From positions 1 through 64,000 of the forward strand of contig JAPLQI010000004.1 of NCBI GenBank assembly GCA_026399755.1: a DNA stretch of 64,000 bases. The letters are read 5' to 3'. Both the position numbers and the translations under genes were made by a program. The notes below the pieces were generated by a model. The model made no database searches. It worked only from the letters and a program-made list of their open reading frames with translations, and was not told where the DNA came from. Shown piece after piece: positions 9,417 to 18,757 of this stretch; position 1 is the stretch's first letter; each line of letters starts with the position of its first letter. Source of the DNA: Pseudomonadota bacterium. GTDB taxonomy: Bacteria > Pseudomonadota > Gammaproteobacteria > Burkholderiales > Chitinibacteraceae.

Positions 9417-9704
9417 TTAAGTGGTTTTTTTAAGGCAAGCACTCATAAATACTTTGCGCTCGTCGCCTTTCTTGCCAGTCGCATCTTTATTACACTGTTT
9501 CATTTTATCTTGCTGTGTGATTGGGGCGGCTGGGGCGACGTCTTTTTTAAGGCAGCCACTCATAAAAGACTTGCGCGCATCGCCTTTTAAAGATTGAGCT
9601 GCGGCATCTTTATTGCACATCGCCATTTTTTCTTGTTGTGGCCCTGCATAAGCGGTACCCAAGCTAAGTGCCAACAAAGCCATCAATAAACTCAGTTTCA
9701 ACAT
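9417..9704 (-). CDS. psiF: PsiF-repeat protein, exported
   Basis: A 95-residue protein with a signal peptide (residues 1-20, cleaved near TAYA|GPQ) and two copies of the short PsiF repeat. Each copy has a KM..CNKDA..K and G..RK.FM..CLKK pattern with two cysteines. The copies are separated by a proline- and alanine-rich link. In E. coli psiF is induced by phosphate starvation and its function is not established. The two repeats are also similar at the DNA level (CTCATAAA-containing segments near 9445 and 9558), so they arose by internal duplication. No Pho box was identified by eye. Confidence 0.85.
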   Translation of the reverse strand: MLKLSLLMALLALSLGTAYAGPQQEKMAMCNKDAAAQSLKGDARKSFMSGCLKKDVAPAAPITQQDKMKQCNKDATGKKGDERKVFMSACLKKTT

Positions 9705-9755
9705 ACTATTCCCCTAAGTAAAAAAATACGCGTGATGAATAAAACTATCCTACAT

Positions 9756-11960
9756 TTAAAACTGATTGCCCAACATTAAATAATAACGCAGTTTTTTGTT
9801 GTCACCATATGACGCACCCAGATAAAAAGGCCCTAAATAAGTATCTGCCGCCCAGAAACCCGTCAAAGAATAATGCCAGCCTTCATTATTTTTATCTAAG
9901 GCATTGAATACTCGCCCAGCCTCTACTGCCCCACCTAAATAACTGCCCCCCACGCTTAAACCTAATAAAGAAACGGGCATATAGATTTGGGCTTTTGTAT
10001 ACATAGGATGATCTCCAATCAACTCGTTTTTACGATAGCTAGATAAATTCATAAACCCACCTAACGATTGGTAATCAGGCAGAAATGGCCCATGACTATC
10101 AGAGTAACTGGCTTTGGCGGTAAGACTTCCTTTAAATTCACCCAAGGTAAATGCATGCACTGCACTCACAGCCGTACGCCCATAGGGCTTAAAATCACCC
10201 TGACCTTTCAATGCATAATAGCTAGAAAAATTAAACGAATCCCCCTTTCCTGGGAAATAAAGGTGATCTAATTGATCATAATAAACATTAAAGCCAACAC
10301 CATAATCACCCGCTACCGCATCCGGATAAAGGTTTTCACCAATCTGCTTAACCGCATCATAATGCTGATACTTAAATCCCAACCGCACCTCACCAAACCG
10401 GGTCAGACTAGAACCAATATCTACCCCAATTTGGGATTGTGAATATCGGTACTGAGCTAAATTTTCGCCACTTTGCCAAACTGAAACGGGACTCGACTTA
10501 TACCGCACATAGGGTGCAATAAATGCATAACCATCTAATTGTAATGGTTGATAATATTCAGACTGAACAGATATCTCATCACCGACTCTAATCGACGATT
10601 TCCATTCTGCCCCTAATGAGTTAATCCAAGTTCGTTTATACATTGCGGTAAGGCTATATGGATTATTGCCCTCAAAATCAGTCCCCATCCCCAAGCCAAA
10701 AGAAAGATAATTAGGCCCCCAGTCTTTTTCTAGCGGAATAAGCGTTAATTTTTGTGAGCCCTTATGATCGGTTAATTCATAATCCAGCTGTGAGAAATCA
10801 CCGCGTGCGTACACTTCAGCCAAGCGATTATGAAATTTAAACGTATCAAGTGGCTCACCCATTTGCACATCTAGTGCTTCCTTCAATACATCAGGATTCA
10901 CTTTGCGCATGGGTGCAACTTCAACTTCTTGAATCGGCTGAGGGCTAATTTTCCTACCTAATTTCTCCTGCTGCCATGCTTTATATTCCGCCTCAGGTAA
11001 TGCATATTTGTGTAGCTGATATAAGCTTAAAGTAGCCGCTTGCTCACCCTTTTCAATAAACTCTTTACCGCGTTTAAAATCTGCGGAGCTTAAATTACCT
11101 AATTCCGGGGTAATTAAAATATCACCAGATTTTAAACTATCTAATTGTGGTTTAACATTTTGCGCAACCATTAAGCGCGTATATTGATCTGCGGTACTTA
11201 AAATACTATTAATTTGTAAACGACTTAAAGGCTGCGCCCCTACATCCACAGCAATAATGACATCGGCACATAATGAACGCGCCACATCAACGGGCACATT
11301 CCGTGCCAAGCCCCCATCAACCAATAAACGAGAGCCCATTGTAACGGCAGGAAATAAGCCAGGGACTGCCATACTAGCGCGCATGGCGGTCACAAGATCA
11401 CCATCTTTGAGCACCACCATTTCACCGCTTTCTATATCGGTTGCAACCGCACGGTAGGGGATCGCCAAAGAATCAAACGTTTCTACTGTTCCGCCAAAAG
11501 TCATTTCGCGTAAAAATAAGGAGATTTTTTGCGTGCTAATGGCCGCCGAGGGCAAGGCCACTTCACCACCATCGCGAAGGCCTAGTTCAATACCCACTAA
11601 ATTAAGTTTATCGTCTTGTTTTTTACGAACAGCGCTAAGTTGCCGAGGTAAGCTTGAGCTTAATAAATAATCCCAATTAGCTTTCGTTGCTCTAAGCTCT
11701 AACTCCTCAGGAGTGCGCCCAGCCGCGTATGCTCCCCCCACCAACGAGCCAATACTGGTGCCAACCACACAATCGATCGGCACTCTCGCTTCTTCTAGCA
11801 CTTTAAGAATGCCGATATGCGCCAAGCCCCGAGCCCCGCCGCCGCCTAACACCAAACCAATTCGAGGTCGATCAGCAGAAAATGCGAGTTGTGACAAACA
11901 ACTCGCTCCAATAAGCAGGACAAATACTGATTTATTCAGAAAAGTTCTAGCACGAAGCAT
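9756..11960 (-). CDS. Patatin-like phospholipase with outer-membrane barrel (PlpD type, type Vd secretion)
   Basis: A 734-residue fusion. It starts with a signal peptide (residues 1-29, ending LAFSA). The patatin lipase domain has the oxyanion loop LGGGGARGLAHIG, the serine elbow GTSIGSL and the catalytic Asp motif DGGLARN. A POTRA-like segment lies near residues 330-390. A 16-stranded type BamA/FhaC-like barrel ends in phenylalanine (MLGNQF), the usual outer-membrane insertion signal. By family it should be a self-translocating phospholipase A1. ATG 11960 is preferred (TTAGG nine bases upstream). ATG 11969 and an upstream TTG are alternatives. It diverges from a phosphodiesterase gene 54 bases away. 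Confidence 0.93.
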   Translation of the reverse strand: MLRARTFLNKSVFVLLIGASCLSQLAFSADRPRIGLVLGGGGARGLAHIGILKVLEEARVPIDCVVGTSIGSLVGGAYAAGRTPEELELRATKANWDYLLSSSLPRQLSAVRKKQDDKLNLVGIELGLRDGGEVALPSAAISTQKISLFLREMTFGGTVETFDSLAIPYRAVATDIESGEMVVLKDGDLVTAMRASMAVPGLFPAVTMGSRLLVDGGLARNVPVDVARSLCADVIIAVDVGAQPLSRLQINSILSTADQYTRLMVAQNVKPQLDSLKSGDILITPELGNLSSADFKRGKEFIEKGEQAATLSLYQLHKYALPEAEYKAWQQEKLGRKISPQPIQEVEVAPMRKVNPDVLKEALDVQMGEPLDTFKFHNRLAEVYARGDFSQLDYELTDHKGSQKLTLIPLEKDWGPNYLSFGLGMGTDFEGNNPYSLTAMYKRTWINSLGAEWKSSIRVGDEISVQSEYYQPLQLDGYAFIAPYVRYKSSPVSVWQSGENLAQYRYSQSQIGVDIGSSLTRFGEVRLGFKYQHYDAVKQIGENLYPDAVAGDYGVGFNVYYDQLDHLYFPGKGDSFNFSSYYALKGQGDFKPYGRTAVSAVHAFTLGEFKGSLTAKASYSDSHGPFLPDYQSLGGFMNLSSYRKNELIGDHPMYTKAQIYMPVSLLGLSVGGSYLGGAVEAGRVFNALDKNNEGWHYSLTGFWAADTYLGPFYLGASYGDNKKLRYYLMLGNQF

Positions 11961-12014
11961 GCATCGCATCCTAAAATTAAGGTATTCATTTTGCCCAAGA
12001 GTGTAACCGATTCT

Positions 12015-12689
12015 ATGTTGCGACTTGCACATCGCGGTTTACACCGCACAGCAGCAGAAAACACCCTTGCAGCGTTTGCTTTAAGTTTAACCGCAGGCTT
12101 TGCAGGGATAGAAACAGATGTGCGGCTCTCTGCCGATGGAGAAGCCGTTTTATATCACAATCGAAACGCCCCCAATGGAGTCGCCGTTTCTGCATTAAGT
12201 CGGAGCGAATTATCCCATTTATCTGGGTATATCGTCCCAACTTTATCCGAAGCACTGGATGCATTTCCTGATGCTTATTGGAATATAGAAATAAAAACCC
12301 CTTCTGTTTTACCTAAATGCTTAGAGATTCTTCAAAATTATATCCATCAACGACAACTACTTATCAGCTCATTTCATCATGACATTGTATTGCAGGTCGA
12401 CAAAGAGCTACATATAAATTGTGGATTATTAATAGCCCATCGCCCAGCTCAACTTAATGAGCTACTTTTATCGGCCATGCCACACCGACATTTGCGAACG
12501 CTCATTTGGGATTATGAAATTCTTGACTTAGCGCTTTTGCAGCAAAGTTATGCACAAGGTTTTAATAATTATGTGTATGGCGCACAAACAGAACAAGAGC
12601 ATCTTATTTGCCATGAATTTCCATTACAAGGCATCATTACAGACTATCCAGAGTTTGTCGGCCTGCCTATTATTGCTATGCGGCAATAA
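12015..12689 (+). CDS. Glycerophosphodiester phosphodiesterase
   Basis: A 224-residue GDPD-fold enzyme that hydrolyses glycerophosphodiesters (deacylated phospholipids) to glycerol-3-phosphate and an alcohol. Key residues are visible: AHRGLHR at the N-terminus, AAENTLAAF, GIETDVRLSADG, VLYHNR, and IEIK in the middle of the barrel. No signal peptide is seen, so it resembles cytoplasmic UgpQ. ATG 12015 matches the family start. A TTG at 11991 would add eight residues. It diverges from the PlpD-type phospholipase, which could release its substrates. Confidence 0.9.
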   Translation: MLRLAHRGLHRTAAENTLAAFALSLTAGFAGIETDVRLSADGEAVLYHNRNAPNGVAVSALSRSELSHLSGYIVPTLSEALDAFPDAYWNIEIKTPSVLPKCLEILQNYIHQRQLLISSFHHDIVLQVDKELHINCGLLIAHRPAQLNELLLSAMPHRHLRTLIWDYEILDLALLQQSYAQGFNNYVYGAQTEQEHLICHEFPLQGIITDYPEFVGLPIIAMRQ

Positions 12690-12740
12690 TCAAATAATGG
12701 CGATTTATTAAAAATATAGAATCATATAAAGGCATAGTCA

Positions 12741-13508
12741 ATGAAACTGCTTAGCTCAATTTTAGCGCTTAGTTTACTTTATTCACCACTTAGCCATGCC
12801 AGCAATGATCCTATTAAAATTCGCTTATCCAATCAAGAATGGGCGCCTTATATGGGCAAAAATCTTGCTGAATTTGGTATTCTTTCCAAGCTGGTCTTCG
12901 AAGCCTTTGCCCGTGAAAATGTTCAAGTGATATATGAATTTTACCCCAATAATCGCACTCTCGAAGTGGCACGAAAAGGGATTTTAGATGGCAGCTTTGG
13001 CTGGGCGATATCTGCCGAAAGGCAAAAAGATTTGCTTTACACCGATCCAGTTATGTCTGCCAATATGATTTTTTTTGAACGAGTTAATTCAAAAATACCT
13101 TGGAAAAAACTGAGTGATTTGAAAGGTCATCGAATTGGTATTACGCTAGGAAATTATTACTCTGATGAATTTGCATTACTTGAGAAACAAAAAATACTAA
13201 ACACAGACCATGCCACTAATGATTTAAGTGGGTTTAGAAAGCTAATGGCCGGCCATATTGATTTGTTTCCTATTGATATTGAAGTCGGCCAATATTTATT
13301 GCAGCACAATTTCCCACAAGAAAAACGCGCTCAAATAACTTGGCAAAAAAATGCATTCTGGATTGCACCGATGCATGTTGTGATTTGGAATAAACACCCA
13401 CGCGGAAAAGAACTGATCGATCGATTTAATAATGGCTTAAAAAAACTTAAATCGAGTGGCGATTTTCAAAAAATTGTAGATGAAACTAGAAGTAAAATAA
13501 ACAAATAA
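12741..13508 (+). CDS. Periplasmic solute-binding protein, family 3 type
   Basis: A 255-residue protein with a signal peptide (residues 1-21, SHA|SND) and the two-lobed extracellular solute-binding family 3 fold. Signs are WAPYMGKNLAEFGILSKLV near the start, SAERQKDLLYTDPV, and the mid-lobe LKGHRIGITLGNYYSDEF. Family members bind amino acids or similar small solutes for an ABC importer or a sensor. No permease or ATPase gene is adjacent, so the partner is elsewhere or it acts as a lone binding protein. The ligand cannot be predicted. It follows the phosphodiesterase gene after 51 bases and may be co-transcribed with it. Confidence 0.85.
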   Translation: MKLLSSILALSLLYSPLSHASNDPIKIRLSNQEWAPYMGKNLAEFGILSKLVFEAFARENVQVIYEFYPNNRTLEVARKGILDGSFGWAISAERQKDLLYTDPVMSANMIFFERVNSKIPWKKLSDLKGHRIGITLGNYYSDEFALLEKQKILNTDHATNDLSGFRKLMAGHIDLFPIDIEVGQYLLQHNFPQEKRAQITWQKNAFWIAPMHVVIWNKHPRGKELIDRFNNGLKKLKSSGDFQKIVDETRSKINK

Positions 13509-13616
13509 GCCAGTAACATGCCATTGGTTTATTGGCACATATTCCCCTATGCAACACACCGCGATCTCTTTAAAAGCCGTAAAATACAGCTCTTCTCGCT
13601 TTTGTAGATTCTGCCC

Positions 13617-15941
13617 ATGCTGCCTTCAATTCACCAACGTATTGCCACCGAAATCGCCTGCCGCGAAGCCCAAGTGATTGCCGCTGTTACTTTGCTGGAT
13701 GATGGTGCCACCGTACCATTTATTTCCCGCTACCGTAAAGAAGTGACCGGTGGGCTGGATGATACCCAACTGCGTAATCTGGAAGTACGCCTTGGCTATT
13801 TGCGTGAATTGGAAGAGCGACGTATCAGCGTGATCAATAGCATTAGCGAGCAAGGCAAGCTGAGCACTGAATTAAAAATACAATTACTCAGTGCCGATAA
13901 TAAACAGCGCCTCGAAGACCTTTACCTGCCCTTTAAACAAAAACGCCGCACCAAGGCGCAAATTGCAAGAGAAGCGGGCCTTGCACCGCTGGCCGAGCAA
14001 CTACTCTCCAATCCGCAACTCAATCCTGAACAAGCTGCCAGCGCATTTTTGAATGCCGACGCCGATGTAAAAGATAGCAAAGCAGCGCTCGATGGCGCGC
14101 GCGCGATTTTGATTGAAACCTTTAGTGAAGACGCCGAGCTGATTGCCAAGCTACGCAACTTTTTGCAAGGCAATGCCAGCAGCAAAACGGCTGTGATTGC
14201 GGGCAAAGAAGCTGAAGGGGCTAAATTTGCGGATTATTTTGATTACCACGAAAAAATATCCGCCATGCCTTCGCACCGTATTCTGGCCATTTTGCGCGGC
14301 AGAAACGAAGGCATTCTGAATCTCTCCATCCTCTTGCCCGAAGAGTTAGCCGCCAGCCTCGCCAATGAAAAAACCCGCAATAGCCCACCGAATGTTTGCG
14401 AAATGCGTATTGCAGAGCGCTTTGGCGTCAAAAACCAAGATAGACCCGCAGACAAATGGCTGAGTGACACGGTAAGGCAAAGCTGGCGCACCAAGATCTT
14501 TTTAAGCTTGGAATCCGAGCTATTAAGTCAGCTGAGAGAGCAGGCCGATATTGAGGCGATTAAAGTATTTGCCAGCAATATGAAAGATCTGCTCTTGGCC
14601 GCACCCGCTGGGCCTAAAGTCACCCTAGGCCTTGATCCGGGTTTGCGTACCGGCGTAAAAGTGGCCGTGGTCGATCGCACCGGCAAGCTGCTCGACACCG
14701 CCACTATTTATCCGCACGAGCCACGTAAAGCATGGAATGAATCGCTGGCCACACTCGCGGCCTTATCCAAAAAACATGGCGTAGAGCTGATCTCCATCGG
14801 CAATGGCACGGCCAGCCGTGAAACCGATAAGCTCGCCATCGAGCTAATTAAACTAATGCCTGAGCTAGCGATGCAAAAGCTGGTGGTGTCCGAAGCGGGT
14901 GCATCGGTTTATTCTGCTTCTGAGTTTGCAGCCAAAGAATTCCCTGAGCTGGATGTCAGCCTGCGCGGTGCGGTATCCATCGCTCGCCGCTTGCAAGACC
15001 CACTGGCAGAATTAGTTAAAATCGAGCCAAAAGCGATTGGCGTAGGCCAGTATCAGCACGATGTAAACCAAAATGAGCTGGCACGGATGCTCGATACTGT
15101 GATCGAAGACTGTGTGAATGCGGTAGGGGTAGATGTGAATTCGGCATCAGTGCCACTGCTAAGCCGAGTATCGGGCCTTAGCGCCACGATGGCAGCCAAT
15201 ATTGTGGCGTACCGCGATCAGCATGGCGCGTTTTCCGAACGTAAAGCGCTGCTGAAAGTGCCGCGCATCGGCGATAAAAGCTTTGAGCTGGCCGCAGGAT
15301 TTTTGCGCGTGATGGCAGGTAAAAACCCGCTGGATGCATCTGCCGTTCACCCCGAGGCGTATCCGCTGGTAGAAAAAATCATCGCTAAAGTTGGCAAAAA
15401 TATCGGCCAGATTATTGGCGATAGCGCCCTACTCAAAAGCCTTAATCCTACCGAATTAGTTGACGCGCAATTTGGTGTGCCCACCATTAAAGATATTTTG
15501 GCCGAGCTAGAAAAACCCGGCCGCGATCCTCGCCCAGAATTTAAAACGGCCAGCTTTCTAGAGGGTGTAGAAAGAATTCAAGATTTAAAACTAGATATGG
15601 TGCTAGAAGGTGTCGTAACCAATGTAACCAACTTTGGCGCGTTTATTGATATTGGCGTGCATCAGGATGGCTTAGTGCATATCTCGGCGCTATCCAACCG
15701 CTTTATTAAAGATCCGCGTGAAGTAGTGAAAACCGGCGATGTGGTGAAAGTTAAAGTCGTAGAAATTGATGTCGCCAGAAAACGTATTGCGCTGACCATG
15801 CGTTTAACAGATAGCGCCGCGCCCAGTGGTGAAACGGCGAAGCAAAGCATGACACCTAGGGATAGAAAAATCGTTGAACGTCAGCCAGAAGCACAGAGCG
15901 CAATGGCTGCGGCACTGGCCGCCTTAAAAACTAAACACTAA
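13617..15941 (+). CDS. tex: Tex-family RNA-binding transcription accessory protein
   Basis: A 774-residue Tex protein, the usual length. The order is an N-terminal helical region, a YqgF/RNase H-like domain ([17 protein letters not shown], near residue 340), helix-hairpin-helix motifs ([19 protein letters not shown] and [12 protein letters not shown], near 515-560) and a C-terminal S1 RNA-binding domain ([20 protein letters not shown], near 660-730). Tex is a conserved factor linked to transcription and to toxin expression in Bordetella. Its exact role here is not shown. It stands alone. Its GC content is higher than that of the neighbouring genes. Confidence 0.96.
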   Translation: MLPSIHQRIATEIACREAQVIAAVTLLDDGATVPFISRYRKEVTGGLDDTQLRNLEVRLGYLRELEERRISVINSISEQGKLSTELKIQLLSADNKQRLEDLYLPFKQKRRTKAQIAREAGLAPLAEQLLSNPQLNPEQAASAFLNADADVKDSKAALDGARAILIETFSEDAELIAKLRNFLQGNASSKTAVIAGKEAEGAKFADYFDYHEKISAMPSHRILAILRGRNEGILNLSILLPEELAASLANEKTRNSPPNVCEMRIAERFGVKNQDRPADKWLSDTVRQSWRTKIFLSLESELLSQLREQADIEAIKVFASNMKDLLLAAPAGPKVTLGLDPGLRTGVKVAVVDRTGKLLDTATIYPHEPRKAWNESLATLAALSKKHGVELISIGNGTASRETDKLAIELIKLMPELAMQKLVVSEAGASVYSASEFAAKEFPELDVSLRGAVSIARRLQDPLAELVKIEPKAIGVGQYQHDVNQNELARMLDTVIEDCVNAVGVDVNSASVPLLSRVSGLSATMAANIVAYRDQHGAFSERKALLKVPRIGDKSFELAAGFLRVMAGKNPLDASAVHPEAYPLVEKIIAKVGKNIGQIIGDSALLKSLNPTELVDAQFGVPTIKDILAELEKPGRDPRPEFKTASFLEGVERIQDLKLDMVLEGVVTNVTNFGAFIDIGVHQDGLVHISALSNRFIKDPREVVKTGDVVKVKVVEIDVARKRIALTMRLTDSAAPSGETAKQSMTPRDRKIVERQPEAQSAMAAALAALKTKH

Positions 15942-15950
15942 AAAAAGACG

Positions 15951-15982
15951 AAAAAAAAGGCAGCCACTAGGCGGTGGCTGCC
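15951..15982 (-). terminator. Strong rho-independent terminator of the 133-residue gene
   Basis: GGCAGCCAC at 15959-15967 pairs with GTGGCTGCC at 15974-15982, and on the minus strand eight T follow. The stem overlaps the last codons and stop of the gene. The plus strand lacks a T-run, so tex itself is not served. Confidence 0.88.
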
Positions 15983-16368
15983 AGACTTGCTCCTGTCTTA
16001 GTGACAGAGGAAATGGCCCGATAACTTGCTAAAGCATTTTCAACCCTAGGCGGAGGTCGCACCGAAGGTGCCAAATCTTGCCTTGCCGCCGACATCGCAA
16101 ACTGAGGCCAATAGAGCGCCGAAGCCATCAGCATTTGCGACACAATCAGTTGTGCATCTAATACCTTGCTCTCAGCAATACTGCGGTGCACTTGCAAATC
16201 AAGCGGCAAGACGACATCTACCTTTGCAGCACTGATTTCATCTTTAAAAGATGCTTTTTCAGCACGCGCAGCCATCCCCACCAGCAATTGCTGCTGCCGG
16301 TTATGCACGTCATCTTGTTGATTACGTACACTCCAGCTTTCCGATGAGGTCTGAGTTTGAGTATTCAT
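15967..16368 (-). CDS. Hypothetical protein, 133 residues
   Basis: Not recognised. The protein is polar at the N-terminus (rich in Gln, Ser and Thr) and has no signal peptide or clear membrane helix. A mildly hydrophobic helix-prone middle (LDAQLIVSQMLMASALYWPQF) is followed by a proline- and arginine-rich patch (APSVRPPPRVE). A strong terminator overlapping its stop codon supports a real transcription unit. ATG 16368 follows GATGGGGT, a close and weak ribosome-binding site. It lies between the convergent tex gene and the Dcu carrier gene, which gives no functional clue. Confidence 0.6.
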   Translation of the reverse strand: MNTQTQTSSESWSVRNQQDDVHNRQQQLLVGMAARAEKASFKDEISAAKVDVVLPLDLQVHRSIAESKVLDAQLIVSQMLMASALYWPQFAMSAARQDLAPSVRPPPRVENALASYRAISSVTKTGASLAATA

Positions 16369-16409
16369 ACCCCATCATCGACGATTTTTCTGATCAATGA
16401 CTAGGAAGA

Positions 16410-16431
16410 ATTACCCAAACCCATGGGTAAT
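16410..16431. terminator. Possible weak terminator after the dcu gene
   Basis: ATTACCCA at 16410-16417 pairs with TGGGTAAT at 16424-16431. The T-run follows on the plus strand and only a short T-rich tail follows on the minus strand, so the direction is uncertain. Confidence 0.4.
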
Positions 16432-16442
16432 TTTTCTTTATA

Positions 16443-17756
16443 TTACAAGAGGATATGAGACAAGGCGAAGCCAGAACCCACTGAAACCACCGAGCAAACG
16501 AGGCCCGGCAGCATAAAGCTGTGATTCAATAAATACTTGCCTATCCCTGTTGTACCCGTACGATCAAAGTTAATTGCGGCGATCACAGTTGGGTAGTTAG
16601 GAATAAAGAAATAGCCGTTTACGCTAGGAAACATGGCAATTAAAGCCGGAGCAGGAATCCCCAAGGCAATCCCCAAGGGAAGCAAAGCGCGAATGGTTGC
16701 GGCTTGTGAATACAATAAGATCGACATGCCAAAAAGGGCAATTGAAAACAACCAAGGCTGGGCGGTAACGATCTCTTTTAGCGAGCCAGAAAACAGCGCC
16801 ATATTAGCCTGAATAAATGTGTCCCCCATCCAAGCCACACCGAATATCCCAATCACCGCAGCAGAGCCAGCCCTAAATACCGAGCCTTTCACCACTTCAT
16901 CGGCCTTTACTTTGCAAAAGAGCAAAATTAAAGCGGCGGTCGACAACATCACAATTTCAATTGCTTGCGCCATATTCAACTGCACGCTTTTGCCTGCCAC
17001 CAGCCACTCAGGCCGCAGTGATGGAAAGGTACCCAGCATAACCACCGAAATCACTGCCAGCAGAAATAGCCATACCGAACGGCTGGCTTCCTTAGGCAAA
17101 GCCAAGCGCTCCTCAGCTTGCAGCGCCTGAATTTCCCCACGCTCTAATCTGCCCCGATATACCGGATCAAGCTTCAACTCACAGCCTTGGTGGCTGGCCG
17201 CGAATGCTCCTGCCATCGTGCCCAAAAGGGTAGCAGGAATGGCAATCATTAAAATATCGCCTAAATGAATACCTGCGGGTGAAAGCAATGAAAGTAAGGC
17301 CACCGTGGCTGCAGAAATGGGGCTGGCCGTAATCGCCGCTTGGGATGCAATAACTGCAATGGATAAGGGCCGCTCTGGACGAATACCTGATTCATGCGCA
17401 ACCTCGGCAATCACAGGTAACACGGCATAGGCCACATGGCCTGTACCTGCGAAAAGCGTGAAAAAATACGTTACCAATGGCGCGTAAAAAGTGATGCGCT
17501 TTGGATCTCGGCGTAGCAATTTTTCAGCAATACGCACTAAAAAATCCATCCCTCCCGCCGCTTGCAAACAGCCTGCCGTGGTAATCACGGCAAGAATCAT
17601 GAGCATCACATCAATCGGCGCAGTGGTGGGCTGCAAACCAAAAATAAACACCAAAATGGCCAAACCCAAACCGCCCATTACCCCCAAGCCGATCCCAGAG
17701 AGCCTGGCACCGAGTAAGATTGCGGCAATCACCACAAAAAACTCTAGAGCAATCAC
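16443..17756 (-). CDS. Anaerobic C4-dicarboxylate transporter, DcuA/DcuB family
   Basis: A 437-residue inner-membrane carrier with about ten to twelve hydrophobic helices, expected to exchange fumarate, malate or aspartate for succinate. Characteristic segments are GARLSGIGLGVMGGLG, VITTAGCLQAAGGMDFL, LFAGTGHVAYAVLPVIAEVA, GIRPERPLS and SQAAITASPISAATVAL, which match DcuB more than DcuC. The start is set at GTG 17756 because GAGG lies about nine bases upstream and the protein then begins VIALEFFVVIAAILLGARL, the family N-terminus. The ATG at 17795 has no ribosome-binding site. The gene is single. No fumarase or fumarate reductase gene is near. Confidence 0.92.
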   Translation of the reverse strand: MIALEFFVVIAAILLGARLSGIGLGVMGGLGLAILVFIFGLQPTTAPIDVMLMILAVITTAGCLQAAGGMDFLVRIAEKLLRRDPKRITFYAPLVTYFFTLFAGTGHVAYAVLPVIAEVAHESGIRPERPLSIAVIASQAAITASPISAATVALLSLLSPAGIHLGDILMIAIPATLLGTMAGAFAASHQGCELKLDPVYRGRLERGEIQALQAEERLALPKEASRSVWLFLLAVISVVMLGTFPSLRPEWLVAGKSVQLNMAQAIEIVMLSTAALILLFCKVKADEVVKGSVFRAGSAAVIGIFGVAWMGDTFIQANMALFSGSLKEIVTAQPWLFSIALFGMSILLYSQAATIRALLPLGIALGIPAPALIAMFPSVNGYFFIPNYPTVIAAINFDRTGTTGIGKYLLNHSFMLPGLVCSVVSVGSGFALSHILL

Positions 17757-17941
17757 AATATATATCCTCAAAAATGCTATTGGCCATATTGCCATGACGC
17801 GCAATGCCACAAACTGAGGCAACGCAAACCCATCTGATTTAGGCAGTGTATAACCGCAGGTCTGTGCTAGAGCATGTCTTGATTGAAGGGGGGGCTTAAG
17901 CAGAGTATGGTTTAGTGAGGACTTATGCGGGAGTGAATATC

Positions 17942-18757
17942 ATGGCCTTAGGAATTTCTACTAACTTGCCATCGCTAAATGCACAGAATATCTTGAGCGG
18001 TACGCAAAAAGCACAGAGCAATACGCTCAGTGAGCTTTCTTCTGCTAAGCGCAGTACCCAAACTGATCCTGCTAGCACCGTGCTGATTGAGCAATTTGCT
18101 GCGCAAATTGCCGGCAGTAATCAAGCCAGATCTAATCTAAACGATGGCGTTTCGCTCACCCAAGTCGCCGATGGGGCCTTAAGCACCATACAAGATAATA
18201 CCCAGCGCATTCGTGAGCTGACCGTTGCCGCAGGTAACGACACGCTCAGTACCCAAGATAGAGCCGCAATTCAGGAAGAATCAAATCAACTGTCTTTAGC
18301 CAATGCCGATATTGTGCAAAACACCAGTTTTAATGGCACGTCTCTATTACAGGGCCAAGGGAATTTAAATTTTCAGGCGGGAGCCAATGCAGGCGATCAA
18401 CTTTCTGTATCAAGACCCGACCTGACCAAGCTCAATAGCAGCACTGGCCAAATTAATTTATCCAGTGCTGCGGCTGCAGGGCAAAGTTTATCTAGGCTAG
18501 ATAGTGATTTAGCTTCTGTTTCTAGCGCACGTTCAGATTATGGCGCGGTAAGTAACCGACTGACTGCCAGTGCAGCTAATTTGCAAAATCGCTCTGAGAA
18601 TCTATCTGCAGCCAAAAGCCAAGCGGCAGATACCGATTATGCTGCGGCGACAGCCAATCTAGTACAACAACAAGTAAGAGCGCAGGCTAATACCGCGGCA
18701 TTAGCTCAGGCCAATGCCTCACCGCAGCAGGTACTCTCCCTACTCAGAGCATCTTAA
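17942..18757 (+). CDS. Short flagellin-like protein, isolated from flagellar genes
   Basis: A 271-residue flagellin homologue. The N-terminal D0/D1 region (MALGISTNLPSLNAQNIL, then DGVSLTQVADGALSTIQDNT, IRELTVAAGNDT, and QLSLANADIVQNTSFNG) follows the flagellin pattern. The C-terminal helix (AATANLVQQQVRAQANTAAL, ending QQVLSLLRAS) completes the coiled-coil core. The middle is very short, so there is almost no variable D2/D3 domain. ATG 17942 has GGGAG nine bases upstream. No other flagellar gene, chaperone or obvious sigma-28 promoter is next to it. It could be a minor filament protein or a flagellin-related protein with another role. Confidence 0.88.
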   Translation: MALGISTNLPSLNAQNILSGTQKAQSNTLSELSSAKRSTQTDPASTVLIEQFAAQIAGSNQARSNLNDGVSLTQVADGALSTIQDNTQRIRELTVAAGNDTLSTQDRAAIQEESNQLSLANADIVQNTSFNGTSLLQGQGNLNFQAGANAGDQLSVSRPDLTKLNSSTGQINLSSAAAAGQSLSRLDSDLASVSSARSDYGAVSNRLTASAANLQNRSENLSAAKSQAADTDYAAATANLVQQQVRAQANTAALAQANASPQQVLSLLRAS

